Assembly: GCA_030429235.1 (NCBI GenBank)
Contig: JAUIDB010000030.1
Coordinates: 1-49,833, forward strand
Length of the DNA stretch: 49,833 nucleotides
Direction of reading: 5' to 3'
DNA from: Thermoanaerobaculia bacterium
Lineage (GTDB): Bacteria > Acidobacteriota > Thermoanaerobaculia > Multivoradales > JAIOJS01
Below, piece after piece: positions 26,378 through 34,546 of this stretch. The notes under the pieces are model-generated. The model did not search any database, was not told the DNA's origin, and worked only from the letters and a program-made list of their open reading frames with translations. The first letter of the stretch is position 1, and every line of letters begins with the position of its first letter. A program made the translations under genes and the position numbers.

Positions 26378-28102
26378 ATGGCAAACTCCTTTCGCCCCAA
26401 CCCCCGTCCGCTCTTCGGCGCCCTCGGTGCCGTCCTGATGCTTCTGTCACTCCCTGGCTGCCGTCCCGAAGCCGGAGAGACGCCACCCCCCGTGGTCGAT
26501 CTGGTGAGCCAGGCCGAAGCCGCCGGCGAGGCAATCGATGGAGAGCGCCTGCGAGAAGTGGTCGTCGACTTCTCCAGCGACGACATGCTCGGGCGTGGAC
26601 CGGGGAGCGACGGAGACATCAAGGCTCGTGCCTATCTGATCGAGAGGCTGCAGGAGTTGGGGCTCGAACCGGGAGGATCCGACGGATCGTGGGAGCAGCC
26701 CTTCGAGATGGTGGGGATCACCACCTCGTCGCCCACTACCTGGACCTTTGATCAGGCTGGCGAACGCCTCACCTTCGACTACTGGGACGACTTCATCGCG
26801 GGGTCGGGCACTCAGGATGCCACCTCGACTCTCGAGAACGCCGAGGTGGTTTTCGTCGGGTACGGCATCCAGGCCCCGGAGTACGACTGGGATGACTTCG
26901 CGGGCGTCGACGTCCAGGGCAAGGTCCTCCTGGTGCTGAACAACGATCCCGACTGGGACCCTGAACTCTTCGAAGGAGACCGCCGACTCTACTACGGACG
27001 CTGGACCTACAAGTACGAGACTGCCGCGGCTCTGGGTGCGGCCGGAGCGATCATCATCCACACCACTCCGTCCGCCGGCTACGGCTGGCAGGTCATTCAG
27101 AGTTCCTGGACCGGGGAGCAGTTCGAGCTTCCGACCGAGGGAGAACCGAGGACCCAGGTCGCCGCCTGGCTCACCGAGGAAGCCGCCCGCAGCCTCGTCA
27201 CCCACGCCGGGCACGACCTCGACCAGTTGATCGAGTCGGCTCGCCACCGTGAGTTCCAGCCAGTTCCGCTGGGGGTCACCACCTCGCTCACGCTCGAGAA
27301 CAGTGTGCGTCGCGTCGAGACCGCCAACGTCCTCGGCCTTCTGCGAGGGCGCGATCCCGAACTGTCCGACGAGGTCGTCGTCTACAGCGCGCACTTCGAT
27401 CACCTCGGTCAGCGTGAAGCCGACCCCGACGATCCGGATGCCGACACCATCTACAACGGTGCCCTCGACAATGCGACGGGCGTCGCGCAGCTGCTGGCCA
27501 TGGCCCGGTCCTTCGGGACCCTGACCGAGGCGCCACGCCGCTCCCTGCTCTTCGCCTTCGTCGGCGCCGAAGAGCAGGGGCTCCTGGGATCGAAGTACTA
27601 CGCCCGCCACCCCACCTTCCCGCCCGGCAAGATGGCTGCGGTCCTCAACTACGACGGTGGCAACATCTGGGGCCGCACCCGAGACATGACCTTCGTGGGC
27701 ATGGAAAAGTCGAACCTGGGCCAACTGATCTCCGAGCTCGCGGCCGAACAGGGACGGGTGGTCAATCCCGATCAGTTCCCAGATCAGGGTTTCTACTACC
27801 GCTCCGATCAGTTCAGTTTTGCCAAGATCGGCGTTCCCGGCGTCTACCTGGACAATGGACTCGACTTCCTCGATCGGCCGGAGGGCTGGGGTTTGGAGCA
27901 GGTCGAGGGGTGGCTCGACCAGCACTACCATCAGGTGTCGGACGAGATCAACGACGAGTGGGTCTTCGATGGCATGGTCGAGGACGTGCGACTCGGCTTC
28001 AAGGCGGGGCTGATTCTGGCCGAACAGGACACTCTTCCGCAGTGGACGCCCGGCGACGAGTTCGAGGCGGCCCGGCGGGAGGCTCTCGCCGCGGTGGAAT
28101 GA
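26378..28102 (+). CDS. M28-family zinc aminopeptidase, lipoprotein
   Basis: A 574-residue exported peptidase. The N-terminus is a lipoprotein signal with lipobox LPGC (Cys28), so the mature enzyme is anchored by lipid, probably in the outer membrane through the Lol system. A PA (protease-associated) insert spans about 150-265. The catalytic domain has zinc ligands His339 (YSAHFDH), Asp365 (GALDNATG), the Glu398-Glu399 pair (GAEEQG) and Asp426 (LNYDGGN). It likely trims peptides in the periplasm or at the surface. GAGGA precedes the ATG, 37 nt after the NUDIX fusion gene. Confidence 0.92.
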   Translation: MANSFRPNPRPLFGALGAVLMLLSLPGCRPEAGETPPPVVDLVSQAEAAGEAIDGERLREVVVDFSSDDMLGRGPGSDGDIKARAYLIERLQELGLEPGGSDGSWEQPFEMVGITTSSPTTWTFDQAGERLTFDYWDDFIAGSGTQDATSTLENAEVVFVGYGIQAPEYDWDDFAGVDVQGKVLLVLNNDPDWDPELFEGDRRLYYGRWTYKYETAAALGAAGAIIIHTTPSAGYGWQVIQSSWTGEQFELPTEGEPRTQVAAWLTEEAARSLVTHAGHDLDQLIESARHREFQPVPLGVTTSLTLENSVRRVETANVLGLLRGRDPELSDEVVVYSAHFDHLGQREADPDDPDADTIYNGALDNATGVAQLLAMARSFGTLTEAPRRSLLFAFVGAEEQGLLGSKYYARHPTFPPGKMAAVLNYDGGNIWGRTRDMTFVGMEKSNLGQLISELAAEQGRVVNPDQFPDQGFYYRSDQFSFAKIGVPGVYLDNGLDFLDRPEGWGLEQVEGWLDQHYHQVSDEINDEWVFDGMVEDVRLGFKAGLILAEQDTLPQWTPGDEFEAARREALAAVE

Positions 28103-28143
28103 GCCGCGCGACGGTCGGGGTCTCGATCCTCCTCGGAGTGATC

Positions 28144-28162
28144 GGGCCCTGACCCTCGGCCC
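28144..28162. terminator. Possible bidirectional hairpin between convergent genes
   Basis: In the 69-bp gap between the M28 peptidase and the convergent adenosine deaminase gene, GGGCC (28144-28148) can pair with GGCCC (28158-28162) across a 9-nt loop. No T-run follows on either strand, so termination here is only plausible by position. Confidence 0.28.
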
Positions 28163-28171
28163 ATGGCCGTC

Positions 28172-29194
28172 TTACTCCTCTACCGCGTCGAACCGGGCTT
28201 CCGCCCTTCGGCGCGCGGCATCCTCGAGAAACGCGTGCTGCAAGGCACGGCGAGCGAATCGCGACAGATCGGATCGCCGGTAGCCGAAGGTCTCGGCCAG
28301 CCGACGGTACTCGTCGGTCAGGGTGGTCGAGAAAAGCGGTGGATCGTCGGAGTGGACCGACACCGCCACCCCGGCGCGGTGGAGTCGATCGAAGGTGTGC
28401 TGGCTCAGATCCTCGAAGACCCCGAGGCAGACGTTCGACGAGGGGCAAACCTCCACCGGAATCCCCCGCGACGCGAGTTCCTGGACCAGGTCTGGGTCCT
28501 CGATCGCCCGCACCCCGTGCCCGATCCGCTCGGCCCGACAGAGTTCGAGTACTGCGCGAATCGACCCGGGTCCGTCGTGCTCACCGGCGTGCGCGACACA
28601 ATGGAGGCCCGCCGCCGCGGCCGCAGTGAAGTGCTCCCGAAAGGGCTCGACTGAGAAGCCCTTCTCGATACCAGCCAGCCCCAACGCGACGACGCCGTGG
28701 TCTGTACCCGCCAACGCCCACTCCACCGTTCGGTCGGCCCAACGGGGTGAGATGTTCCGCACGATGTCCGGAATCCAGCGCACCGTGACGCCATGCTCGC
28801 GCTCCCCCTCGCACACCGTCTCCCACAGCGCCTCCCGAACTTCCTGGCCGTTGCAGCCATTCTGCAGATGGGTACCGATGGTGAAGTGGACCTCACTATG
28901 GAAGATGTTCTGCCGCGCCTGCTCGGCGATGAAGTCGCGCGCGATCAACTGAAAGTCCTCTGGGTCCCGCAAACAGCGGGAGCAGGTCAGGTAGATGTCG
29001 ACGAAGTGCTCGAAGTCGCGAAACCGGAACCATTCCGCCAGCCCCTCCTCGTCGTCGGCTGGTAGTTCGACTCCTCGTCGGCGGGCCAACCGCAGCAAGG
29101 TCCGGGGTTGAATCGAACCCTCCAGATGTACGTGCAACTCCACCTTGGGCAGCGCGAGCAGCCAGTCGGATAGATCCGAGTCGGTTGCCTTCAT
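28172..29194 (-). CDS. add: Adenosine deaminase family protein
   Basis: A 340-residue amidohydrolase expected to deaminate adenosine to inosine. Metal and catalytic residues are His21 and His23 (ELHVHLEGS), His202 and Glu205 (AHAGEH), His226 (ERIGHG) and Asp283-Asp284 (SVHSDDP). Length and motif order fit adenosine deaminase; adenine deaminases of the same superfamily are the main alternative. The ATG at 29194 has GGGAG 4 nt upstream. A GTG at 29212 is possible. It follows coaD by 22 nt on the minus strand and would feed inosine to the PNP and hypoxanthine to Hpt encoded in this window. Confidence 0.88.
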   Translation of the reverse strand: MKATDSDLSDWLLALPKVELHVHLEGSIQPRTLLRLARRRGVELPADDEEGLAEWFRFRDFEHFVDIYLTCSRCLRDPEDFQLIARDFIAEQARQNIFHSEVHFTIGTHLQNGCNGQEVREALWETVCEGEREHGVTVRWIPDIVRNISPRWADRTVEWALAGTDHGVVALGLAGIEKGFSVEPFREHFTAAAAAGLHCVAHAGEHDGPGSIRAVLELCRAERIGHGVRAIEDPDLVQELASRGIPVEVCPSSNVCLGVFEDLSQHTFDRLHRAGVAVSVHSDDPPLFSTTLTDEYRRLAETFGYRRSDLSRFARRALQHAFLEDAARRRAEARFDAVEE

Positions 29195-29216
29195 TCGTCT
29201 CCCGGCCTTCACGCGT

Positions 29217-29741
29217 TCAGTTCGTCTCGGGACGCAGGCGCTCTTCCAGCCGGCGAAGAACTGGTACCGGCACCAGACCCGACAGGTCGCCCCCCAGACG
29301 AAAGACCTCCTTGACGAGGCGACTCGACACGAAGGTGTACTCCTCGCGCGGGGTCAAGAAGACGGTCTCGATCCCCGGATCCAGGCGGCGGTTCATCAAG
29401 GCCATCTGAAACTCGTACTCGAAGTCGGAAACCGCGCGCAGTCCCCGGATGATAGCGCGCGCACCCAGGCTCTCGACGAAGTCGACCAGGAGGCCCGAGA
29501 AACTCTGTACCGTGAAGATCGGGTCCTCGCCGACGACCTCACTGATCATGGCCACCCGCTCGTCGACCGAGAAAAGCGGCCGTTTTTCTTCGTTCTCGAG
29601 CACTCCCACCACCACCCGATCAAACAGCGGCTTGCAGCGCCGCATGATGTCGAGATGCCCTCCGTGCAGTGGATCGAACGAACCGGGATACACGGCGATC
29701 CGGGGGCCGGCAGAAGCGGTCGGATCGCTGCTACCACTCAT
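29217..29741 (-). CDS. coaD: Phosphopantetheine adenylyltransferase
   Basis: A 174-residue nucleotidyltransferase catalysing the penultimate step of coenzyme A synthesis, joining phosphopantetheine and ATP to dephospho-CoA. The nucleotide-binding motif is YPGSFDPLHGGHLDI (18-32), followed by RGLRAVSDFEYEFQMA and VSSRLVKEV near the C-terminus, all typical. A short polar N-terminal tail (about 13 residues) precedes the first strand. The ATG overlaps the stop of the propeller gene (ATGA). Confidence 0.96.
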   Translation of the reverse strand: MSGSSDPTASAGPRIAVYPGSFDPLHGGHLDIMRRCKPLFDRVVVGVLENEEKRPLFSVDERVAMISEVVGEDPIFTVQSFSGLLVDFVESLGARAIIRGLRAVSDFEYEFQMALMNRRLDPGIETVFLTPREEYTFVSSRLVKEVFRLGGDLSGLVPVPVLRRLEERLRPETN

Positions 29742-31924
29742 CGTCGGAGCGTCTCCACGTCGATGGTCACGCGATTGAAGGCAGCATCCATCAGGCGGAC
29801 CACCACGAAAGATCCCTCTTCAGGCACCGGCAGCAGGAGGGTCTCGGATCGGGAATCGAGAAGACCGTCCTCGGGACGCACGTCCTGCCATTCGCCCGCG
29901 TCGACGCTGTACTCGGCGCGGCGTATCGGGTTCCATCGGTCGCGTACATCGATCCGTAGTGTAGCCCCGCTCCGCTGAGCCTGCACGACTTCCGGTGGCG
30001 AGTGATCGATGACCACCGGCTCGCTCTGCCGGCGATCGACGAGTCCCTTCGGGTTCCCCTCCGCATCCGAGGCCGACAGCTGAAACCGGTAGATGCCGTC
30101 GGGAATGCCGCTGACGTCAAAGCTCAGGTGTTCCTCTTCGTGCTCATCCACGACATCGATCCAACGTTCTCCACCCTCGGGTCGAAACTGGAGCCGGTAG
30201 CGCAACGGGTCTCCGTTGGGGTCGCTGGCGGCCCAGACCAGGGTCCTGAAGCCCTGCTTCCACACGGACTTGTAGCGCTGCACGTTGTCGGCATCCGTCG
30301 TTTTCAGCGTCGTGAAGATGCCCTCTCGGTTGGGATGGACCGGTTCGAAGATCTGTTGGCTGGGGTTGAAGCTCTGAGGCACCTGGATCTTCCCGGGAGG
30401 CCAAACCTCGAGTTTGCTGATCCGGGGAGCAAGGTTGTGCTGACGGTAGGAGAGCTCCGCCGAGGACAACGTCGGCGAGGCCGCGCCGCCCTTGGCCAAC
30501 ATCCGCCACTGCACGAACCGGGCTGCGGGAAGCGTGCTCAACGAGAGATCGGTGCCCGCGCGAGGCTCGGTCCATTCCGACCAACTCGCATCCGGTTCGG
30601 CACTCGAGCCGCTGCGGAAGGAAAACCGTAGCGAACTCCCGTTCGGAACCTCGCCAAAGCGGTGGAAGGTGCCGAACTCCGCCATCTGACCGGCGTCGAG
30701 TACCGGACTCACATAGCTGCCTTCCCGCTGGCGACCGCTACTGAGCCGATAGAGCGCGGAAGCATTGGAGGTCGCCAGGGCCGGCAGTCCCCCTTCGTCC
30801 GGCAACAGACTGACGATCTGGCGTTCGTCGATGTCGTTCTCGAGAACCAGTTCGCCGCCCTGCAAGGAGTAGAGTCGTCCTTCGAGCCCCGTTCCGACCC
30901 ACAGGCGATCAGAACCCCAGTACATCGAGAAGACGGTGTCCTCGGCGAGCCGTGCCACCGGCTCGACCTCACCCTGCGGCGCAATGCGCAGGATCTCGGA
31001 GCGGGGACCGCGGTGGCCCGGAGGGCGAGAACCCACCAGGTGCACTCCGGTCTCCTCCACCAGTACCACCGCCGTCCCCTCTTCACTGCTGTCATCACCG
31101 CTGGTCGAGGTTCCCGCCGCAGGCAGTTGACTGGCTTCGGAAGCGAGCACCGCAGCCCAGACCTCTCCTCGCTCTCCCGCCGTAAGGGCCACGACCTCGG
31201 GCTCGGGAGCATCGTAGAGGGTGCGTACCGTCCCCTGCGGGCCGATCTCTACGATCAAACCCTCACCAGCAGTCCCGGCCACCAGGCTGCCGTTGGAGCG
31301 TGCCAGCAGCGTGCGGACGTGGGTATCGTCGCTGTCCCACACGGTGCGAATCGTTTCGTCCGGAAGCACCTCCAAGAGTTTCCCCTCGGTGCCGGTAGCG
31401 ACCAGAAGCGTACCGTCGGAACGCGGAATGATCTGCCAGATGTAGGTCTGCCCCAGCTCGATACGACGCTGGAGTACGCCTTGGGCCCAGTGGTACAACG
31501 AGCCGTCGGGGGAACTGCCGGCGTACACCGAGCCGTCCGCCCCCACCGCGACGGCGAAGACTTCTGGCTCCTCGGTCTCGAACAGTAGCTCGACTCCGCC
31601 TTCGGGGCGCACCAGCGTCACCCGGCCGTCGTTGCCCGTACCGACGACCCAGCCCTCGGGATGCTTGGCCGCCGCCAGCACGAACGGCTCTTCGAGACCG
31701 CTGTGCCTCTCGGCCCGGGCTGCGAGACGCAGCGTTCCCAGGCTGTCCACGCTGATCCCGTCGAGCGTCCCGCCGAGGAAGCCCGGTTGGTCCTGGAGGC
31801 GAAAGATCTTGACCTCCGAGGCAGTTGCCACTGGCGATACCCCCAACCCGCACAGGCCGAAGACAGCCACCCGCCGAGCGATGCGGAGGGCCCTCGTTAC
31901 TACCGTTCTCTTCACTGGCTCCAT
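29738..31924 (-). CDS. Secreted beta-propeller protein with C-terminal Ig-like domains
   Basis: A 728-residue exported protein without recognised enzymatic motifs. A signal peptide covers about residues 1-35 (basic start, VAVFGLCGLGV, then ATAS). Residues 60-430 contain repeats of about 40-50 residues with Gly-Thr-Gly and DGSVYAGSSPDGSLY patterns, characteristic of a propeller. The C-terminal third has fibronectin or Ig-like features (LVWAASDPNGDPLRYRLQF; AEYSVDAGEWQ). It may bind cell-surface polymers or scaffold other envelope proteins. GAGGAG stands 4 nt before the ATG. It lies between the S55 protein and coaD, and its stop overlaps coaD. Confidence 0.82.
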   Translation of the reverse strand: MEPVKRTVVTRALRIARRVAVFGLCGLGVSPVATASEVKIFRLQDQPGFLGGTLDGISVDSLGTLRLAARAERHSGLEEPFVLAAAKHPEGWVVGTGNDGRVTLVRPEGGVELLFETEEPEVFAVAVGADGSVYAGSSPDGSLYHWAQGVLQRRIELGQTYIWQIIPRSDGTLLVATGTEGKLLEVLPDETIRTVWDSDDTHVRTLLARSNGSLVAGTAGEGLIVEIGPQGTVRTLYDAPEPEVVALTAGERGEVWAAVLASEASQLPAAGTSTSGDDSSEEGTAVVLVEETGVHLVGSRPPGHRGPRSEILRIAPQGEVEPVARLAEDTVFSMYWGSDRLWVGTGLEGRLYSLQGGELVLENDIDERQIVSLLPDEGGLPALATSNASALYRLSSGRQREGSYVSPVLDAGQMAEFGTFHRFGEVPNGSSLRFSFRSGSSAEPDASWSEWTEPRAGTDLSLSTLPAARFVQWRMLAKGGAASPTLSSAELSYRQHNLAPRISKLEVWPPGKIQVPQSFNPSQQIFEPVHPNREGIFTTLKTTDADNVQRYKSVWKQGFRTLVWAASDPNGDPLRYRLQFRPEGGERWIDVVDEHEEEHLSFDVSGIPDGIYRFQLSASDAEGNPKGLVDRRQSEPVVIDHSPPEVVQAQRSGATLRIDVRDRWNPIRRAEYSVDAGEWQDVRPEDGLLDSRSETLLLPVPEEGSFVVVRLMDAAFNRVTIDVETLRR

Positions 31925-31970
31925 CGGTCTCCTCGGGTCGATAGGGTTCGAGTTGGGTGATTCTGCTCTC

Positions 31971-33911
31971 TCATGCTCCCAGTGGAACTCCTCGGGCCAC
32001 GGTTTCGGTGGCAGCATCGGTCGGACTCGGCTGGCCCTCGCTCCCGCCCTCCCCACCGGAGTCGGACGCATCGGGGTCCTGGGCCGTCACCGGGTCGGGG
32101 CGCACCACCTCGAGGTCGATGCGAACCCCACCTGCGATCGGTACTTCGAGCCGTTGGCTCGACTCTTGCGCGACCACCAGACGCAGGGGAACGGCGCTCT
32201 TCGACGCCGCACTGGTCCACAGGCTTTGCATCGAACCCGGGAGCTGAGGCAGGACCTCGCCGGCTACGGCGAGCCCCCGCCCCGAATGCAAGCCGAGCAC
32301 GACGAGATCGCGTCGCGAGTGAAAGCCTTCGACGATCTCCAAGGCCTGTTCCAGTCGCACCGGTGAGGCCGGTTCGACCTTGGCCCGCTGCAGATCGATG
32401 GTCACCCCATCCCCCACCAGCAGGGAATAGCGACCCGCCGGCAGTTCCTGGGGAACCCGGATCGGTAGGCGATGGCGAATCACTTCGCCCCGGTACGGCA
32501 CGAACTCGAGATTCAGGTTCACCTCCTGACCGGGCCGCACCTTGGTGCGGTCGGCGTAACCACCCACCAGAATCGCCGTTCTGGGTTCGGGGTGCTGGTA
32601 GATGTCGATCTCCAATCCGTGCAGCACCACCTCGTCAAAGGCGTTCTGGAGGAAGAAGTTGACATAGCCGAGCACGAACATCGCCGCCTCGCTGGCCGCC
32701 GTCAGACCATCGAAGCTCTGCTCCAGGGCCAGGACACCGTGCGAACCCAGGTCGAAACGGACGCTGAGATCGAGTCCCATCGGTCCGATAGTGGTCGAGG
32801 CCGAGCCCTGAGCCCCCAAGGTCGCTACCGCGGCCAAGGCAGCGGTGAGTTGAGGAATCCTGGCCAGTCGCATGGTGTAGCGCTGCGGTTCGGGGACGTG
32901 CACCGTCACCACCATGGGCGTGGTCTGTGCCTCGACTCCGAGCGTGCCCCGGACTCCGGGTTGACGGTCCTGGTGGAAGGCGCCGATGGTCTTCCCCAGA
33001 CTCGCGATCTTGAACGAGTTCGCCGCACTCGGCATCACGGTGATGATCTCCGACTCCGCCATCGGCACCGAGATCTCGCCCAGCGAGTAGAAGGGGTGTC
33101 CGAAGGCGAGTACGTCCTCGCCGATCCGGTCGGTCACGGTGCCGGTGGCAGCCAGGCGCAGGTCGCCGTCCACGAGCACGGCAGCCACCGAACTGCCCGG
33201 GGGCAACAGGACCCCGTTGTCCGTGGAGACCGCTTCGGAGGCCGCGCCGATCGGGGCCAGGGGACCGAGGCTCCGCGTCAGTTGGGTCTCGATGCTCGTC
33301 GGAAAGCCGGTGATGCCCCACCCCACGGCCGGTGCGGTCTGCGAACCCTGACTGGGACGCAACTGCTCGAACGCCTCGTGCAACGTCGAAACCGCGTCAC
33401 GCTGATGCAGCAGATCGTAGACCGATGGCGCCGGAGTGGCCGAACGCAACGCGTCCCCCAGCCCCCCCCCGGCCGCTCCGCCGGCTCCGATCGCGCGCAT
33501 CGAAGCGATCGGAGTGATGCCGGCGATCGGGTCCTTGGCGAAGGCCCAGGAATAGGCTACGGCGCCTAGAAGCCGGTCTCCGATGTAGACCGGGCTACCG
33601 CTCATCCCGGCGATGATGCCCGAGTGCTCCAGTCCCTGACCGCTCAGGCGAGCGACGACGTAGTCCTGGCCGGGCGAAGTGTTGCGTACGACTCCGAGGA
33701 CCTCGAATTCGAAACGCTCTCGGCTCTGACCGGCGAAGACCGACAGGCCCCAGCCGCGTTGGCCGCGCTCCACTTCGTCGAGGGAGATGATCGGAGCGTA
33801 TTCGCTGGAACCCTGATCAGGCGTCGCCGACGCCCCAGATCCGTTCGACGAACCCGAGACCATACCGGCGAACAAGAGACCCGAAAGGAGGAGAGAGAAT
33901 TGCAGTTTCAC
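31971..33911 (-). CDS. Secreted protein with SpoIVB-type S55 peptidase motifs
   Basis: A 646-residue exported protein (signal about 1-20). It contains the S55 serine motif GMSGSP at 102-107, followed by GDRLLGAVAYSWAFAKDPIAG, which matches the same region of Bacillus SpoIVB. A Gly-His motif (FGHPF, His272) and the segment TIGAFHQDRQPGVRGTLG (308-325) match SpoIVB segments that in SpoIVB come before the serine motif. Here they come after it, so the two halves appear in swapped order. The C-terminal 250 residues are beta-rich with a Ser/Gly/Asp-rich tail. Spore formation is not implied; the group is common in Acidobacteria. Whether it is an active protease is unproven. GTG start overlaps the tsaC stop (GTGA). 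Confidence 0.82.
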   Translation of the reverse strand: MKLQFSLLLSGLLFAGMVSGSSNGSGASATPDQGSSEYAPIISLDEVERGQRGWGLSVFAGQSRERFEFEVLGVVRNTSPGQDYVVARLSGQGLEHSGIIAGMSGSPVYIGDRLLGAVAYSWAFAKDPIAGITPIASMRAIGAGGAAGGGLGDALRSATPAPSVYDLLHQRDAVSTLHEAFEQLRPSQGSQTAPAVGWGITGFPTSIETQLTRSLGPLAPIGAASEAVSTDNGVLLPPGSSVAAVLVDGDLRLAATGTVTDRIGEDVLAFGHPFYSLGEISVPMAESEIITVMPSAANSFKIASLGKTIGAFHQDRQPGVRGTLGVEAQTTPMVVTVHVPEPQRYTMRLARIPQLTAALAAVATLGAQGSASTTIGPMGLDLSVRFDLGSHGVLALEQSFDGLTAASEAAMFVLGYVNFFLQNAFDEVVLHGLEIDIYQHPEPRTAILVGGYADRTKVRPGQEVNLNLEFVPYRGEVIRHRLPIRVPQELPAGRYSLLVGDGVTIDLQRAKVEPASPVRLEQALEIVEGFHSRRDLVVLGLHSGRGLAVAGEVLPQLPGSMQSLWTSAASKSAVPLRLVVAQESSQRLEVPIAGGVRIDLEVVRPDPVTAQDPDASDSGGEGGSEGQPSPTDAATETVARGVPLGA

Positions 33912-34546
33912 GTAGAGTCCTTGCCGTCGATCACCGGTTGCCCGAGCAGTTCCTGGAGCCGAGACCGCGAGACCCCGCCCACTCGCCGCAGCCGCCAGCC
34001 GTTCTCGGTCGGTTCTACCAGGGTCGACGGCGGCCCTCCGGGCAGTCGTCCCTCATCGACGACCAGGCCATCGACCCGAGGGAAGAGCCGCTCGAGCTCC
34101 CTGGGCTCTAGTACGGGAGAAGCACCACTTAGGTTCGCACTCGTAGCCGTGAGAGGCATGTCGAGCTCCGACAGCAGACGACGCAGTCCGACATGCGCTG
34201 GAATCCGCACCGCGATCGTGCGGCCACCAGCGCTCGCCGCCAGGCGACGATCCGTCGGCAGGATCGCCGTCACCGGCGCCGGCCACACCCGCTCGACCAA
34301 GCGCCGAACCGGAGCCGCCTCGACATCGACTCCCAGAACCTTCAACTGCTCCGCCCGGTCGATCACGACCAACAGTGGTTTCCCCGCATCGCGCTCCTTG
34401 ACGGCATAGACCGCAGCGACCCCTTTCGGGTTCCGGGGGTCGACCGCGATGCCGTAGCTCGACTCGCTGGGAACGAATAGGAGGTCACTCCGGTTGAGCT
34501 GTTCGCGGACTCGATCGATCGGGTCTCCCCAGGACCAGCGCCTCAC
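33908..34546 (-). CDS. tsaC: L-threonylcarbamoyladenylate synthase (YrdC/Sua5 domain)
   Basis: A 212-residue YrdC-domain protein that makes threonylcarbamoyl-AMP for the t6A37 modification of tRNAs reading ANN codons. Recognisable segments are FVPSESSYGIAVD (family PTETSYGL, here with Ser for Thr), VKERDAGKPLLVV (family KxRP...PL), VWPAPVTAILP and TATSANLSG. It lacks the C-terminal Sua5 domain. The Thr-to-Ser and Arg-Asp changes in the substrate loop are mildly divergent. The GTG overlaps the recN stop (GTGA). Confidence 0.9.
   Translation of the reverse strand: MRRWSWGDPIDRVREQLNRSDLLFVPSESSYGIAVDPRNPKGVAAVYAVKERDAGKPLLVVIDRAEQLKVLGVDVEAAPVRRLVERVWPAPVTAILPTDRRLAASAGGRTIAVRIPAHVGLRRLLSELDMPLTATSANLSGASPVLEPRELERLFPRVDGLVVDEGRLPGGPPSTLVEPTENGWRLRRVGGVSRSRLQELLGQPVIDGKDST

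Noticed and set aside
26447-27931. A 494-codon minus-strand frame opposite the M28 peptidase
   Set aside because: Shadow of a gene with lipobox and all zinc ligands on the plus strand.
31971-33911. Evidence for sporulation from the SpoIVB-like protein
   Set aside because: Only the S55 peptidase motifs are shared; the PDZ arrangement and sporulation neighbours are absent, and the cell is clearly a diderm with lipid A genes.
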